Assembly: GCA_963726105.1 (NCBI GenBank)
Contig: CAVSBJ010000024.1
Span: 372,001 to 436,000 of the forward strand
Source: Roseiarcus sp963726105
GTDB taxonomy: Bacteria > Pseudomonadota > Alphaproteobacteria > Rhizobiales > Beijerinckiaceae
Reading direction: 5' to 3'
DNA length: 64,000 nucleotides
Positions 52,443-60,253 of the stretch are shown one piece after another. The notes beneath the pieces were generated by a model. It did not search any database. It was not told the origin of the DNA and saw nothing but the letters and a program-made list of their open reading frames with translations. Each line of letters starts with the position of its first letter. Position 1 is the first letter of the stretch. The translations under genes and the position numbers were made by a program.

Positions 52443-53842
52443 CGTCGGCGACAGAATCCGCCAAGGGGCCGTTGCGCGCCGCCGGCCTGCCCGAGGACGA
52501 TGTGCGGGAATGGTCCGAGTCCTTCCCGGTCACAACGGGCGAATTTGAGTCCGACGCTTGCGACTGCGGCGCCTTCTGGCGTCGCTCGGCGGCTCTCCTC
52601 GGGAGGCTGCCGGCAAAGTCGAGACGGAACGAGGCGGAGCGGGCGGCCGCGGAGGCGGTGTTGTCGGACGCGCACGCGTCTCGCGAATCCTTTCTCGCCG
52701 CTCATGTCGACGAGGTCTACGATCGCCTGACGGAGCGCGGCTCCAGTTTCCGGCGCCTCGACGACCTTGTCTACGCCGCGGCAAAGCTTGTCCCGGGGTT
52801 GGTCCCGACGCGAGCGGAGGTCGACGCCGAAGCCTCTCATCGGCAGGGCGACAAGGATGGCGTCGAGATCGACCAGGGCCTCTTTCTTGCGCATGTGCTG
52901 TCGCGCCCGCGCATCGGCGAACATCTCTGTCACGCCATGCTCCTGCCGCGCCCGGAGAGCGCTGCGCTTGTCGCCGAATTCGCCTCTCGCGGCTCGCTCG
53001 ATCTCGGCGCCGCGCGCCTCACGCGACGCGGTAAGGCCGCCCACCTCGACATGGTCAATCCGCGTTTCCTCAACGCTGAAGACGACACGACCCTGGCGCA
53101 TACCGAGCTCGCCGTCGACGTCGCGACCCTCGATCGGACAACCGAGATCGCCGTCATGCGCGGCGTTGCGGTGGAGAACGAGAAATACCGGGGCAGGCGC
53201 ATTTTCGGCGCGGGCATCAATCTCACCCATCTCTATCTGGGCAAGATTCCTTACCTTTGGTTCCTGACCCGAGATCTTGGCTATGTGCATAAGCTCATCC
53301 GCGGCGTCGCTGCGCCGGACAGTCTCCCTGACGACGTCAACGGCCGCGGCGTCGAAAAGCTTTGGATCGCCGCGGTGGACACGTTCGCGATTGGCGGCCA
53401 CTGCCAGGCGCTTCTGTGCATGGACTACGTTCTGGCCGCGTCGGACGCGTTTCTGACCTTGCCCGCGCGCAAGGAAGGAATCATCCCGGGCTTTTCGAAT
53501 TTGCGCCTGCCGCGATTTGTCGGCGACCGCATCGCGCGCCAAGCCATCCTCTACGAGCGCAAACTTGAGTGCGACAGCCCGGAGGGGCGCCTCATCTGCG
53601 ACGAGATCGCGCCCGCCGCCGAGATGAACGCGGCGATCGACCGGGTCGTCGAGGGGCTGACAAGCGCTGGGGCCGTCAGCGCCATCGGCAACCGTCGCGC
53701 CTTCAGAGTTGGCCAGGAGCCGCTCGATCTTTTTCGGCGCTACGCCTCGGTCTACGCGCGCGAGCAGGCCTATTGCCACTACAGCCCGGCTCTGATCGCG
53801 AACCTGGAGCGCAACTGGGACGCGAAGAACAGAAAGATCTGA
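52439..53842 (+). CDS. DpgC-like arylacetyl-CoA dioxygenase (crotonase fold)
   Basis: 467 residues. The N-terminal helical region (about 1-180) and crotonase-fold core match the cofactor-independent (3,5-dihydroxyphenyl)acetyl-CoA 1,2-dioxygenase family: MVNPRFLNAEDDTTLAHTEL, RRIFGAGINLTHLYLGKIP, WIAAVDTFAIGGHCQALLC, LPARKEGIIPGFSNLRLPR. DpgC makes an arylglyoxylate, using O2 without metal or cofactor, and releases CoA. Known examples serve glycopeptide antibiotics; here it is fused by ATGA overlap to a PaaK-like ligase and followed by a TRAP transporter, pointing to catabolism. The actual aryl group is unknown. Confidence 0.87.
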   Translation: MTSATESAKGPLRAAGLPEDDVREWSESFPVTTGEFESDACDCGAFWRRSAALLGRLPAKSRRNEAERAAAEAVLSDAHASRESFLAAHVDEVYDRLTERGSSFRRLDDLVYAAAKLVPGLVPTRAEVDAEASHRQGDKDGVEIDQGLFLAHVLSRPRIGEHLCHAMLLPRPESAALVAEFASRGSLDLGAARLTRRGKAAHLDMVNPRFLNAEDDTTLAHTELAVDVATLDRTTEIAVMRGVAVENEKYRGRRIFGAGINLTHLYLGKIPYLWFLTRDLGYVHKLIRGVAAPDSLPDDVNGRGVEKLWIAAVDTFAIGGHCQALLCMDYVLAASDAFLTLPARKEGIIPGFSNLRLPRFVGDRIARQAILYERKLECDSPEGRLICDEIAPAAEMNAAIDRVVEGLTSAGAVSAIGNRRAFRVGQEPLDLFRRYASVYAREQAYCHYSPALIANLERNWDAKNRKI

Positions 53843-53936
53843 CGCCGGCTGAACGATGCGCAAGGTCGTCGCGCTTGACGATTCGCGCCGGGGCCTGCGA
53901 GATGATCCGACAAACGATGCGCTCTTGGGAGGAGAC

Positions 53937-55010
53937 ATGTTCAGATTGACCGAGCCCGGGGCCATCCGCGCACGCCTTGGGGCTGTTCGCCGGTCCTGCG
54001 CGGCCCTGGCGCTCGCTTTCGCTCTTTCGCTTGGATTGACCGCCCCCGCTTTGGCTCAGGACAAGGAGGTCGATCTCAGGCTCTCCCTCTGGGTCCCGCC
54101 CGCGCACCCACTGACGGGCGCGGCCAAAGCGTGGGGCGAGGATATCGCCAAGGCCTCGAACGGGACGATCAAGATCACGGTCTTTCCATCTGAACAGCTC
54201 GGCAAGGCCTTCGACCATTACGATATGGCCCGCGACGACATCGCCGACATCACTTACGTCAATCCCGGCTATCAGCCGGGCCGTTTCCCGATCATCGCCA
54301 TCGGCCAGATGCCGTTCATGTTCGGCGACGCGCGCAAGGGTACGGCCGCGCTCAACTCCTGGTATCGCAAATATGCGCCGACGGAGATGAAGGATACGCA
54401 TTTCTGTTTCGCCTTCATTCACGATCCCGGCGCGCTGCACTCGCGCAAAACAATCGTTCTGCCGCAGGACCTGCGCGGCGCGAAGGTGCGCCCGGCGCAG
54501 AGCACGATCGCCGAGCTCGTCACCAGGCTCGGCGGCACGAACGTCCAGGCCTCCGCGCCTGAGGCGCGCGAAGTCCTCGAGCGCGGGGTCGCCGACGCCA
54601 TCACCTTCCCCTGGGGCTCGCTCTACCTGTTCGGCATCGACAAGGTGGTCAAACACCATATCGACGCGCCGCTCTACACGACCGTGTTCACCTTCTCGAT
54701 GAACAAGGACAAATACGAGTCCATGAGCCCGGCGCAGAAGAAGGTCATGGACGATCATTGCTCGACCGACTGGGCGGTTAAAATTGCAGGTCCGTGGGGC
54801 GATTTCGAAGCCGCCGGTCACGAAAAGATGAGAGCCGATCCCACGCACGAGCTCATCAAGCTCACGCCCGAGCAGATGGAGGCCTGGCGCGCGACGGTCG
54901 AGCCGCTGAAGGCGAGCTGGGCGGCGGCGGTGAAGCAGGCCGGCGCCGATCCCGACGCCGCGCTCGCCGAACTCAACGGGGCAATCGCCAAATATGGCGC
55001 GGGTCCGTGA
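53937..55010 (+). CDS. dctP: TRAP transporter solute-binding protein (DctP family)
   Basis: 357 residues. A long signal peptide ends about 41 (LTAPALA/QDK). The DctP fold has DLRLSLWVPPAHPLTGAAKA, FPSEQLGKAFDHYDM, and the ligand-carboxylate Arg in LRGAKVRPAQSTIAELV. ATG 53937 has a GGGAGGAGAC site, and upstream codons are noncoding. TRAP binding proteins of this type take up organic acids. It is the first gene of a dctPQM set directly after the dioxygenase. Confidence 0.94.
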   Translation: MFRLTEPGAIRARLGAVRRSCAALALAFALSLGLTAPALAQDKEVDLRLSLWVPPAHPLTGAAKAWGEDIAKASNGTIKITVFPSEQLGKAFDHYDMARDDIADITYVNPGYQPGRFPIIAIGQMPFMFGDARKGTAALNSWYRKYAPTEMKDTHFCFAFIHDPGALHSRKTIVLPQDLRGAKVRPAQSTIAELVTRLGGTNVQASAPEAREVLERGVADAITFPWGSLYLFGIDKVVKHHIDAPLYTTVFTFSMNKDKYESMSPAQKKVMDDHCSTDWAVKIAGPWGDFEAAGHEKMRADPTHELIKLTPEQMEAWRATVEPLKASWAAAVKQAGADPDAALAELNGAIAKYGAGP

Positions 55011-55036
55011 CCGCAGCCGAGCGCCGGCAGGCGGGA

Positions 55037-55549
55037 ATGACAGTCAACGCGATGGATCGCTTCATCGACGGCATCGAGCTTGCCGCGGCGGCGTTCATCG
55101 GCGTTGTCGCGATCGACATTTTCGTCTCCGTCCTGCTCCGCTATCTGTTCAACACGTCCATCCCCAATTCCTACGATTTCGGCCGCCTGCTGCTCGGCAT
55201 CCTCATTTTCTGGGGCATCGCCGCGACCAGCTATCGCGGCGGCCACATCACCGTCGATCTCGTATGGGCGGCGGCTGGCCCGCGGGGAAAGCGCGCAATC
55301 GACATCTTTGCGACGCTGGTGCTCTTGTTCGTGGTCGCCGTTCAGACTGCGATGCTGTTCGACAAGGTGCGCTCGACCCGCGCGGATCACGTTTTGACTT
55401 ACGATCTTCATCTGCCGACCTGGCCGTTCTACGCCGTCGCCTGGGCGGGAGACGTGTCCGCCGTGATCCTCATCGCCGTTCGCACCTTGCGGCTTATTTT
55501 TCACCCCGAGAAGCTCGCCCCCGAACCGATCGCCAAGGCTGTGGAATGA
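55037..55549 (+). CDS. dctQ: TRAP transporter small permease (DctQ family)
   Basis: 170 residues with four transmembrane helices (about 13-37, 50-66, 88-108, 128-148). It shows the DctQ pattern RYLFNTSIPNSYDFGRLLLG and SYRGGHITVDLV. It stabilises the DctM channel subunit in the inner membrane. It lies 26 bases after dctP and 10 before dctM. Confidence 0.9.
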   Translation: MTVNAMDRFIDGIELAAAAFIGVVAIDIFVSVLLRYLFNTSIPNSYDFGRLLLGILIFWGIAATSYRGGHITVDLVWAAAGPRGKRAIDIFATLVLLFVVAVQTAMLFDKVRSTRADHVLTYDLHLPTWPFYAVAWAGDVSAVILIAVRTLRLIFHPEKLAPEPIAKAVE

Positions 55550-55559
55550 GGCTGAGGCG

Positions 55560-56858
55560 ATGAGCTCCGACGCGGCGGCCGTGCTTGGCTTCGTCGCTTT
55601 GTTCGGGCTGATCCTGCTGCGCGTACCCGTCGGCATGGCGATGGGCCTCGTCGGCGTCGTCGGCTATGCCGCGATCGTGGGCCTCGCGCCTGCGCTGAAA
55701 ATGGTCGGACAGACCTCGATGCGGACGGTCACCGATTACACCTTCGGCGTCATCCCGATGTTCCTGCTCATGGGCGCGTTCGTCTCCGCTTCCGGCATGA
55801 GCCGTGAATTGTTTCGCGCGGCGAACAGTTTCATCGGCCATCGGCGCGGCGGACTGGGTCTGGCGACGATCGCCGCCTGCGCCGGCTTCGCCGCGATCAG
55901 CGGCTCCTCCGTCGCGACCGCCGCCACCTTCGCCACCGTCGCCTATCCCGAGATGCGGCGGTACGATTATCCGCAATCCTTCGCCGCCGGGGTGATCGCC
56001 GCCGGCGGCACGCTCGGCGCGATCTTTCCGCCCTCGACCGTGCTCGCCGTCTATGGCCTCATCACCCAGCAGGACATCGGCAAGCTGTTCATCGCCGGCA
56101 TCCTCCCGGGCCTGCTTGCGGTCTCCATGTACATGCTGACCATCGCCGCCATCGGCCTCTTACGGCCGGGTTTTCTGCCCGCCGGCCCGCGCAGCGACTG
56201 GAGCGAGCGGCTCCGGTCGCTCCGCGACGTCTGGGCGGCGCTCGTGCTGTTCGTGTTCGTGATCGGCGGCCTTTACGGCGGCCTGTTCACCCCGACCGAG
56301 GCGGGCGGGGTCGGCGCATGCGGCGCGTTTCTGATCTCGGTCGCGCGAGGAAAGCTCAAGCCTGCCGGTGTGCTTGCGGCGCTGTTGCAGGCGACGCGCA
56401 CCGCCGCCGCGGTGTTCACCGTTCTGATCGGCGCGCTCCTGTTCGGCTATTTCCTCACCGTTACCGAAGCGCCGCAGAAACTGACCGAATTCATGACCGG
56501 CCTTGGCGTTGGCCGTTACGGCGTGCTGGCGCTGATCATGCTCATGTATCTCGCGCTCGGCTGTCTCATGGACGCCATGGCGATGATCATTCTGACCGTG
56601 CCGATCGTCTTCCCCGTCGTGACGGCGCTCGGCTTCGACCCGATCTGGTTCGGGATCATCATCGTCATGACGGTCGAACTCGGCCTGATCCATCCCCCGG
56701 TCGGCATGAACGTGTTTGTCATCAAGACCGCCGTCAAAGACCTGAGCTTCGCTACAATTTTTAAGGGCGTCCTGCCGTTCATCGCGACCGACATGGTGCG
56801 TCTCGTAATCTTGATCGCGTTTCCCTCCATTGCGCTTTACCTGCCGAGCCTGATGTAG
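55560..56858 (+). CDS. dctM: TRAP transporter large permease (DctM family)
   Basis: 432 residues with about twelve hydrophobic helices. It shows GVIPMFLLMGAFVSASGMSR, the glycine/alanine-rich hairpin AISGSSVATAATFATVAYPE, the GTLGAIFPPSTVLAVYG sodium/substrate loop and VELGLIHPPVGMNVFVIK. It carries out sodium-driven import of the acid bound by DctP. ATG 55560 is preceded by GAGGCG. Confidence 0.95.
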   Translation: MSSDAAAVLGFVALFGLILLRVPVGMAMGLVGVVGYAAIVGLAPALKMVGQTSMRTVTDYTFGVIPMFLLMGAFVSASGMSRELFRAANSFIGHRRGGLGLATIAACAGFAAISGSSVATAATFATVAYPEMRRYDYPQSFAAGVIAAGGTLGAIFPPSTVLAVYGLITQQDIGKLFIAGILPGLLAVSMYMLTIAAIGLLRPGFLPAGPRSDWSERLRSLRDVWAALVLFVFVIGGLYGGLFTPTEAGGVGACGAFLISVARGKLKPAGVLAALLQATRTAAAVFTVLIGALLFGYFLTVTEAPQKLTEFMTGLGVGRYGVLALIMLMYLALGCLMDAMAMIILTVPIVFPVVTALGFDPIWFGIIIVMTVELGLIHPPVGMNVFVIKTAVKDLSFATIFKGVLPFIATDMVRLVILIAFPSIALYLPSLM

Positions 56859-56898
56859 GATCACCTCTCAGCCCATCCGAGAAAAGGACAGTTCGACA

Positions 56899-58629
56899 AT
56901 GGCCCGCAAGCGCCCGGAAGATCTTCGCTCTCATCGCTGGTACGGGGTGAACGACCTGCGCTCTTTCGGCCATCGGTCGCGCACGGCCCAGATGGGCTAC
57001 GAACGCGCCGACTATGCGGGGAAGCCGGTGATCGGGATCATCAACACCTGGAGCGACATCAACGCCTGCCACACGCATTTCAAGCAGCGGGTGGAGGAGG
57101 TGAAGCGCGGCGTCTGGGAGGCGGGCGGCTTCCCGGTCGAATTGCCGGCGATGACGCTCTCCGAGCCGTTCCAGAAGCCGACGACCATGATGTACCGCAA
57201 CTTTCTGGCGATGGAGGCGGAGGAGGCTTTGCGCTCCTATCCCGCCGACGGCGCGGTGTTGATGGGGGGCTGCGACAAGACCACGCCGGCTTTGCTCATG
57301 GGCGCGATCTCGATGAATCTTCCGGCGATTTTCATGCCCGCGGGGCCAATGCTGCGCGGCTCGTGGCGCGGCAATGCGCTGGGCTCGGGCAGCGATGTCT
57401 GGAAATACTGGGCGGAATTGCGCGCCGGCACGATCACCGAGCAGGATTGGGGGGAGATCGAACAGGGCATCGCGCGCTCGCCCGGCCATTGCATGACAAT
57501 GGGCACCGCCTCGACCATGACCAGCGCCGCCGAGGCGCTCGGAATGACATTGCCGGGCGCGGCCTCGATCCCGGCGGCCGACTCGCGCCATGCCGTCATG
57601 GCGACGCGCACGGGAAAACGCATCGTCGACATGGTTTGGGAGGATCTGAAGCCCTCGGATCTGATCACGCCGGATTCGATCCACAATTCCGTTTCCGCCG
57701 TCCTCGCGATCGGCGGCTCGACCAACGCGGTCGTGCATCTGATCGCGCTTGCGCGCCGCGCGGGTCTCAAGCTCGATATGGAGGCGTTCGACAGAATTGC
57801 GCGGGAGACGCCGCTGCTCGCCAACATCCGGCCCTCCGGCGCCTATCTCATGGAGGATTTTTACTACGCCGGCGGCTTGCCCGCGGTGCTCAAGCAACTA
57901 GCCCTCGGCGGCAGACTGAAGACCGGCGCGAGGACCGTGAACGGGGCGACGATCGGCGACAATGTCGAGCGGGCGGCAATCTACAACGAAGACGTCATTC
58001 GGCCTCTGAACAATCCGCTGGTCGCCTCCGACAGCCTCGCCGTGCTGCGCGGCAACCTGGCTCCGGACGGGGCGATCATCAAGCCGCCCGCGGCCGAAAC
58101 CCACCTGCACAAACATGCCGGTAAGGCAGTCGTATTCGAGGATTATAACGACATGGCCGCGCGCATTGACGATCCGGACCTCGATGTCGACGAGAATTCG
58201 GTCCTGGTGCTCAAGAACGCCGGGCCGATCGGAGCGCCGGGCATGCCGGAATGGGGCCAGTTGCCGATCCCGAAAAAGGTGCTGGCCAAGGGCGTCCGCG
58301 ACATGGTTCGCGTTTCCGACGCGCGCATGAGCGGCACGAGCTACGGCGCCTGCGTCCTGCATGTGGCGCCGGAATCCTTCATCGGCGGCCCCCTCGCCTT
58401 GGTTCGTGACGGCGACGTCATCGAACTTGACATCCCCGGCCGACGCCTCAGCATGCAGGTCAGCGACGAGGAGCTCGAGCGGCGCCGCGTGGCCTGGAAG
58501 CGGCCCGCGCCTCGCTATGAGCGCGGCTACGGGCGCCTGTTCTCGGACCATGTGAGCCAGGCGAATGAGGGGTGCGACTTCGATTTTCTCGAGCGCGGCG
58601 CGCCGACCGCGGATCCGGAGATCCACTAG
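56899..58629 (+). CDS. IlvD/Edd family dehydratase (arabinonate/aldonate-type)
   Basis: 576 residues. Cluster cysteines lie in SDINACHTHF (about 56), MGGCDKTTPALLMG (about 124) and SPGHCMTMGTASTM (about 197), and DSRHAVMATRTGKRIVDMVW and MRVSDARMSGTSYG-type motifs are present. This pattern fits the L-arabinonate/D-xylonate dehydratase branch more than IlvD itself. It removes water from a sugar acid to give a 2-keto-3-deoxy acid. It follows dctM by 40 bases with an AAAAGGACAG ribosome site, so may be co-transcribed and indicate that the TRAP substrate is an aldonate-like acid. Confidence 0.88.
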   Translation: MARKRPEDLRSHRWYGVNDLRSFGHRSRTAQMGYERADYAGKPVIGIINTWSDINACHTHFKQRVEEVKRGVWEAGGFPVELPAMTLSEPFQKPTTMMYRNFLAMEAEEALRSYPADGAVLMGGCDKTTPALLMGAISMNLPAIFMPAGPMLRGSWRGNALGSGSDVWKYWAELRAGTITEQDWGEIEQGIARSPGHCMTMGTASTMTSAAEALGMTLPGAASIPAADSRHAVMATRTGKRIVDMVWEDLKPSDLITPDSIHNSVSAVLAIGGSTNAVVHLIALARRAGLKLDMEAFDRIARETPLLANIRPSGAYLMEDFYYAGGLPAVLKQLALGGRLKTGARTVNGATIGDNVERAAIYNEDVIRPLNNPLVASDSLAVLRGNLAPDGAIIKPPAAETHLHKHAGKAVVFEDYNDMAARIDDPDLDVDENSVLVLKNAGPIGAPGMPEWGQLPIPKKVLAKGVRDMVRVSDARMSGTSYGACVLHVAPESFIGGPLALVRDGDVIELDIPGRRLSMQVSDEELERRRVAWKRPAPRYERGYGRLFSDHVSQANEGCDFDFLERGAPTADPEIH

Positions 58630-58731
58630 GGCCGCGATGGTCGCCGCGATCGTCGATCGCGGCTCGCCGGCCGCCGTCCGCGTCGACAGCCTGCCTGGCA
58701 GGGGCGCCCAAACTTGCGACCAGCAAATCCT

Positions 58732-58759
58732 TTGGGTAATCAGAACTTCGTGCTATAGT
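58732..58759 (+). promoter_or_regulatory. Candidate sigma-70 promoter of small cassette
   Basis: TTGGGT (58732-58737), 16-base spacer, TATAGT (58754-58759). Placed about 50 bases ahead of a strong ribosome site and a small ORF. Not verified. Confidence 0.4.
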
Positions 58760-58820
58760 CGTTCTTGGCGTCGATTCCGGCTGGCGCGCTGCCGGTCGGC
58801 CGATGCGGGAAAGGAGAGAG

Positions 58821-58928
58821 ATGAAAAGGAGAGCGCTTCATACGGTTTGCGGCTGGTCCTCAGAGGGTCGAGAGTCTCTGACTCCAATCGCGTGTAACCC
58901 ATTGAAAAGTCCCGATTCCAAAAAATAA
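58821..58928 (+). CDS. Candidate 35-residue small protein
   Basis: ATG 58821 follows an excellent ribosome site AAAGGAGAG (58810-58818) and reads a basic peptide (MKRRALHTVCGWSSEGRESL and on) that stops at TAA 58926, one base before a perfect hairpin. Promoter-like, ribosome-site, ORF and hairpin order suggests a tiny gene. No family is recognised; it could equally be part of a small RNA. Confidence 0.35.
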   Translation: MKRRALHTVCGWSSEGRESLTPIACNPLKSPDSKK

Positions 58929-58929
58929 G

Positions 58930-58959
58930 CGCTAGTAAACGCCAGCACTTTTACTAGCG
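58930..58959 (+). terminator. 10-bp perfect hairpin after the small ORF
   Basis: CGCTAGTAAA (58930-58939), 10-base loop, TTTACTAGCG (58950-58959), followed by TTTATG. The T-run is short, so it may be a terminator or a binding site. Confidence 0.5.
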
Positions 58960-58968
58960 TTTATGCCC

Positions 58969-58998
58969 GTTTACGGGCGTTTACGGGCGTTTACGGGC
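58969..58998. repeat. 10-bp tandem repeat GTTTACGGGC, three copies
   Basis: Three exact consecutive units GTTTACGGGC, followed by a degenerate fourth (GTTAACTGAC). The spacing of about one DNA turn would align binding sites on one face of the helix. Apart from this, the small ORF and the hairpin, the 58630-59161 gap shows nothing recognisable. Confidence 0.75.
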
Positions 58999-59161
58999 GT
59001 TAACTGACGCTTGCTTGCTCGCGCTGGCGAGGCGGACGAAGGCCGCTTCCCTGCATCTGAAGCCGATTGAAGCGGCGTAGGCGGGCCCTTACCTAATGGG
59101 CGCGATGCCCATCCCGCCGCCGGCCACGCCGGCTCTCTGTCCGTGAGCCAAGGCTCCCGCA

Positions 59162-60040
59162 ATGCCTGAGCTGCCCGAGGTCGAGACCGTGCGCCGGGGC
59201 CTTGACCCCGTCATGCGCGGCGCCCGGATCGATCATGTCGAATTGCGCCGCGCGGACATTCGCTTCCCCTTCCCCGAAGCGTTCGCGAAACGTCTGACGG
59301 GACGGCGCATTCTCGAATTGAGCCGCCGGGCCAAATATCTGCTGTTCGCGCTAGACAGCGGCGAGACCCTGATCGCGCATTTGGGCATGTCCGGTTCGTT
59401 CCGCACGGAAAAGACTGCGATTTCAACACCCGGCAAGTTCCATCACCAGCGTTCGAAGGATCCGAAGCACGATCATGTCGTTCTCGTCCTCGATAACGGT
59501 TGGATCGTCACCTATAACGACCCCAGGCGCTTCGGTTTCATGGACCTTGCATCGACCAAGGCGCTCGACCAGCATCCGAGGATGCGCGGCCTCGGCGTCG
59601 AGCCGCTGGCGCCCGAGTTTGACGCCCATTCCCTCGCGAAGCTGTTCGCCGGCGCCCGTACGTCTCTCAAAGCCGGTCTGCTCGATCAGAAGCGCATCGC
59701 CGGGCTCGGGAACATCTATGTGTCCGAGGCTCTGTTTCGCGCCGGCCTCTCGCCGTCGAAGCCGGCGAGCATCCTGGCGAATGCGCGCGGCGCCCCCACC
59801 AAGGCCGCAAGGTCGGTCGCCAAGGCCATCCGCGACGTGCTCGAGGAGGCTGTCGAGGGCGGCGGCTCGACTTTGCGCGATCACCGGCAAGCCAACGGCG
59901 AATTGGGATACTTTCAGCACGGCTTCAAAGTCTACGATCGCGAAGGATTGCCGTGCGCGCGTGACCGTTGCCGCGGGATCGTCGCCAGGATCACGCAGTC
60001 CGGGCGCTCGACATTCTACTGCTCGAAATGCCAGCACTGA
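59162..60040 (+). CDS. mutM: Formamidopyrimidine-DNA glycosylase
   Basis: 292 residues. The N-terminal MPELPEVETVRRGL gives the catalytic Pro2 and Glu3. LIAHLGMSG, YNDPRRFG, LLDQKRIAGLGNIYVSEALF (helix-two-turn-helix) and the C-terminal zinc finger (CARDRC ... CSKCQH) complete Fpg. It excises 8-oxoguanine and ring-opened purines with AP-lyase activity. ATG start at 59162 fixed by the mature N-terminus. Confidence 0.97.
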   Translation: MPELPEVETVRRGLDPVMRGARIDHVELRRADIRFPFPEAFAKRLTGRRILELSRRAKYLLFALDSGETLIAHLGMSGSFRTEKTAISTPGKFHHQRSKDPKHDHVVLVLDNGWIVTYNDPRRFGFMDLASTKALDQHPRMRGLGVEPLAPEFDAHSLAKLFAGARTSLKAGLLDQKRIAGLGNIYVSEALFRAGLSPSKPASILANARGAPTKAARSVAKAIRDVLEEAVEGGGSTLRDHRQANGELGYFQHGFKVYDREGLPCARDRCRGIVARITQSGRSTFYCSKCQH

Positions 60041-60119
60041 GCTGCGTCCTGCGAAGAGGCCACCGATCATTGACAAGGCGAGGCGCGGCTCCTATCTCAC
60101 CTGGAATTCCGTTTAGCTT

Positions 60120-60158
60120 GCGCGAAAATGGGCGATTTTTGCCTTTTTCGCGCTTTTT
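60120..60158 (+). terminator. Intrinsic terminator downstream of mutM
   Basis: GCGCGAAAA (60120-60128), 16-base loop with an inner GGC/GCC pair, TTTTCGCGC (60145-60153), then TTTTT (60154-60158). Typical Rho-independent signal separating mutM from secA. Confidence 0.85.
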
Positions 60159-60253
60159 GTTGTCGCCGCCACTGTCCGCGCCGCCTTCGCTCGTGTTTGG
60201 CCGGGCAAGAAGCGGAAGGCCCCCTTCGGCGGGGCGGGTAGGAAAGGTCGAAA

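Noticed and set aside
58969..58998. Short repeats considered as a CRISPR array
   Set aside because: Units are 10 bp with no spacers and no cas genes in the window.
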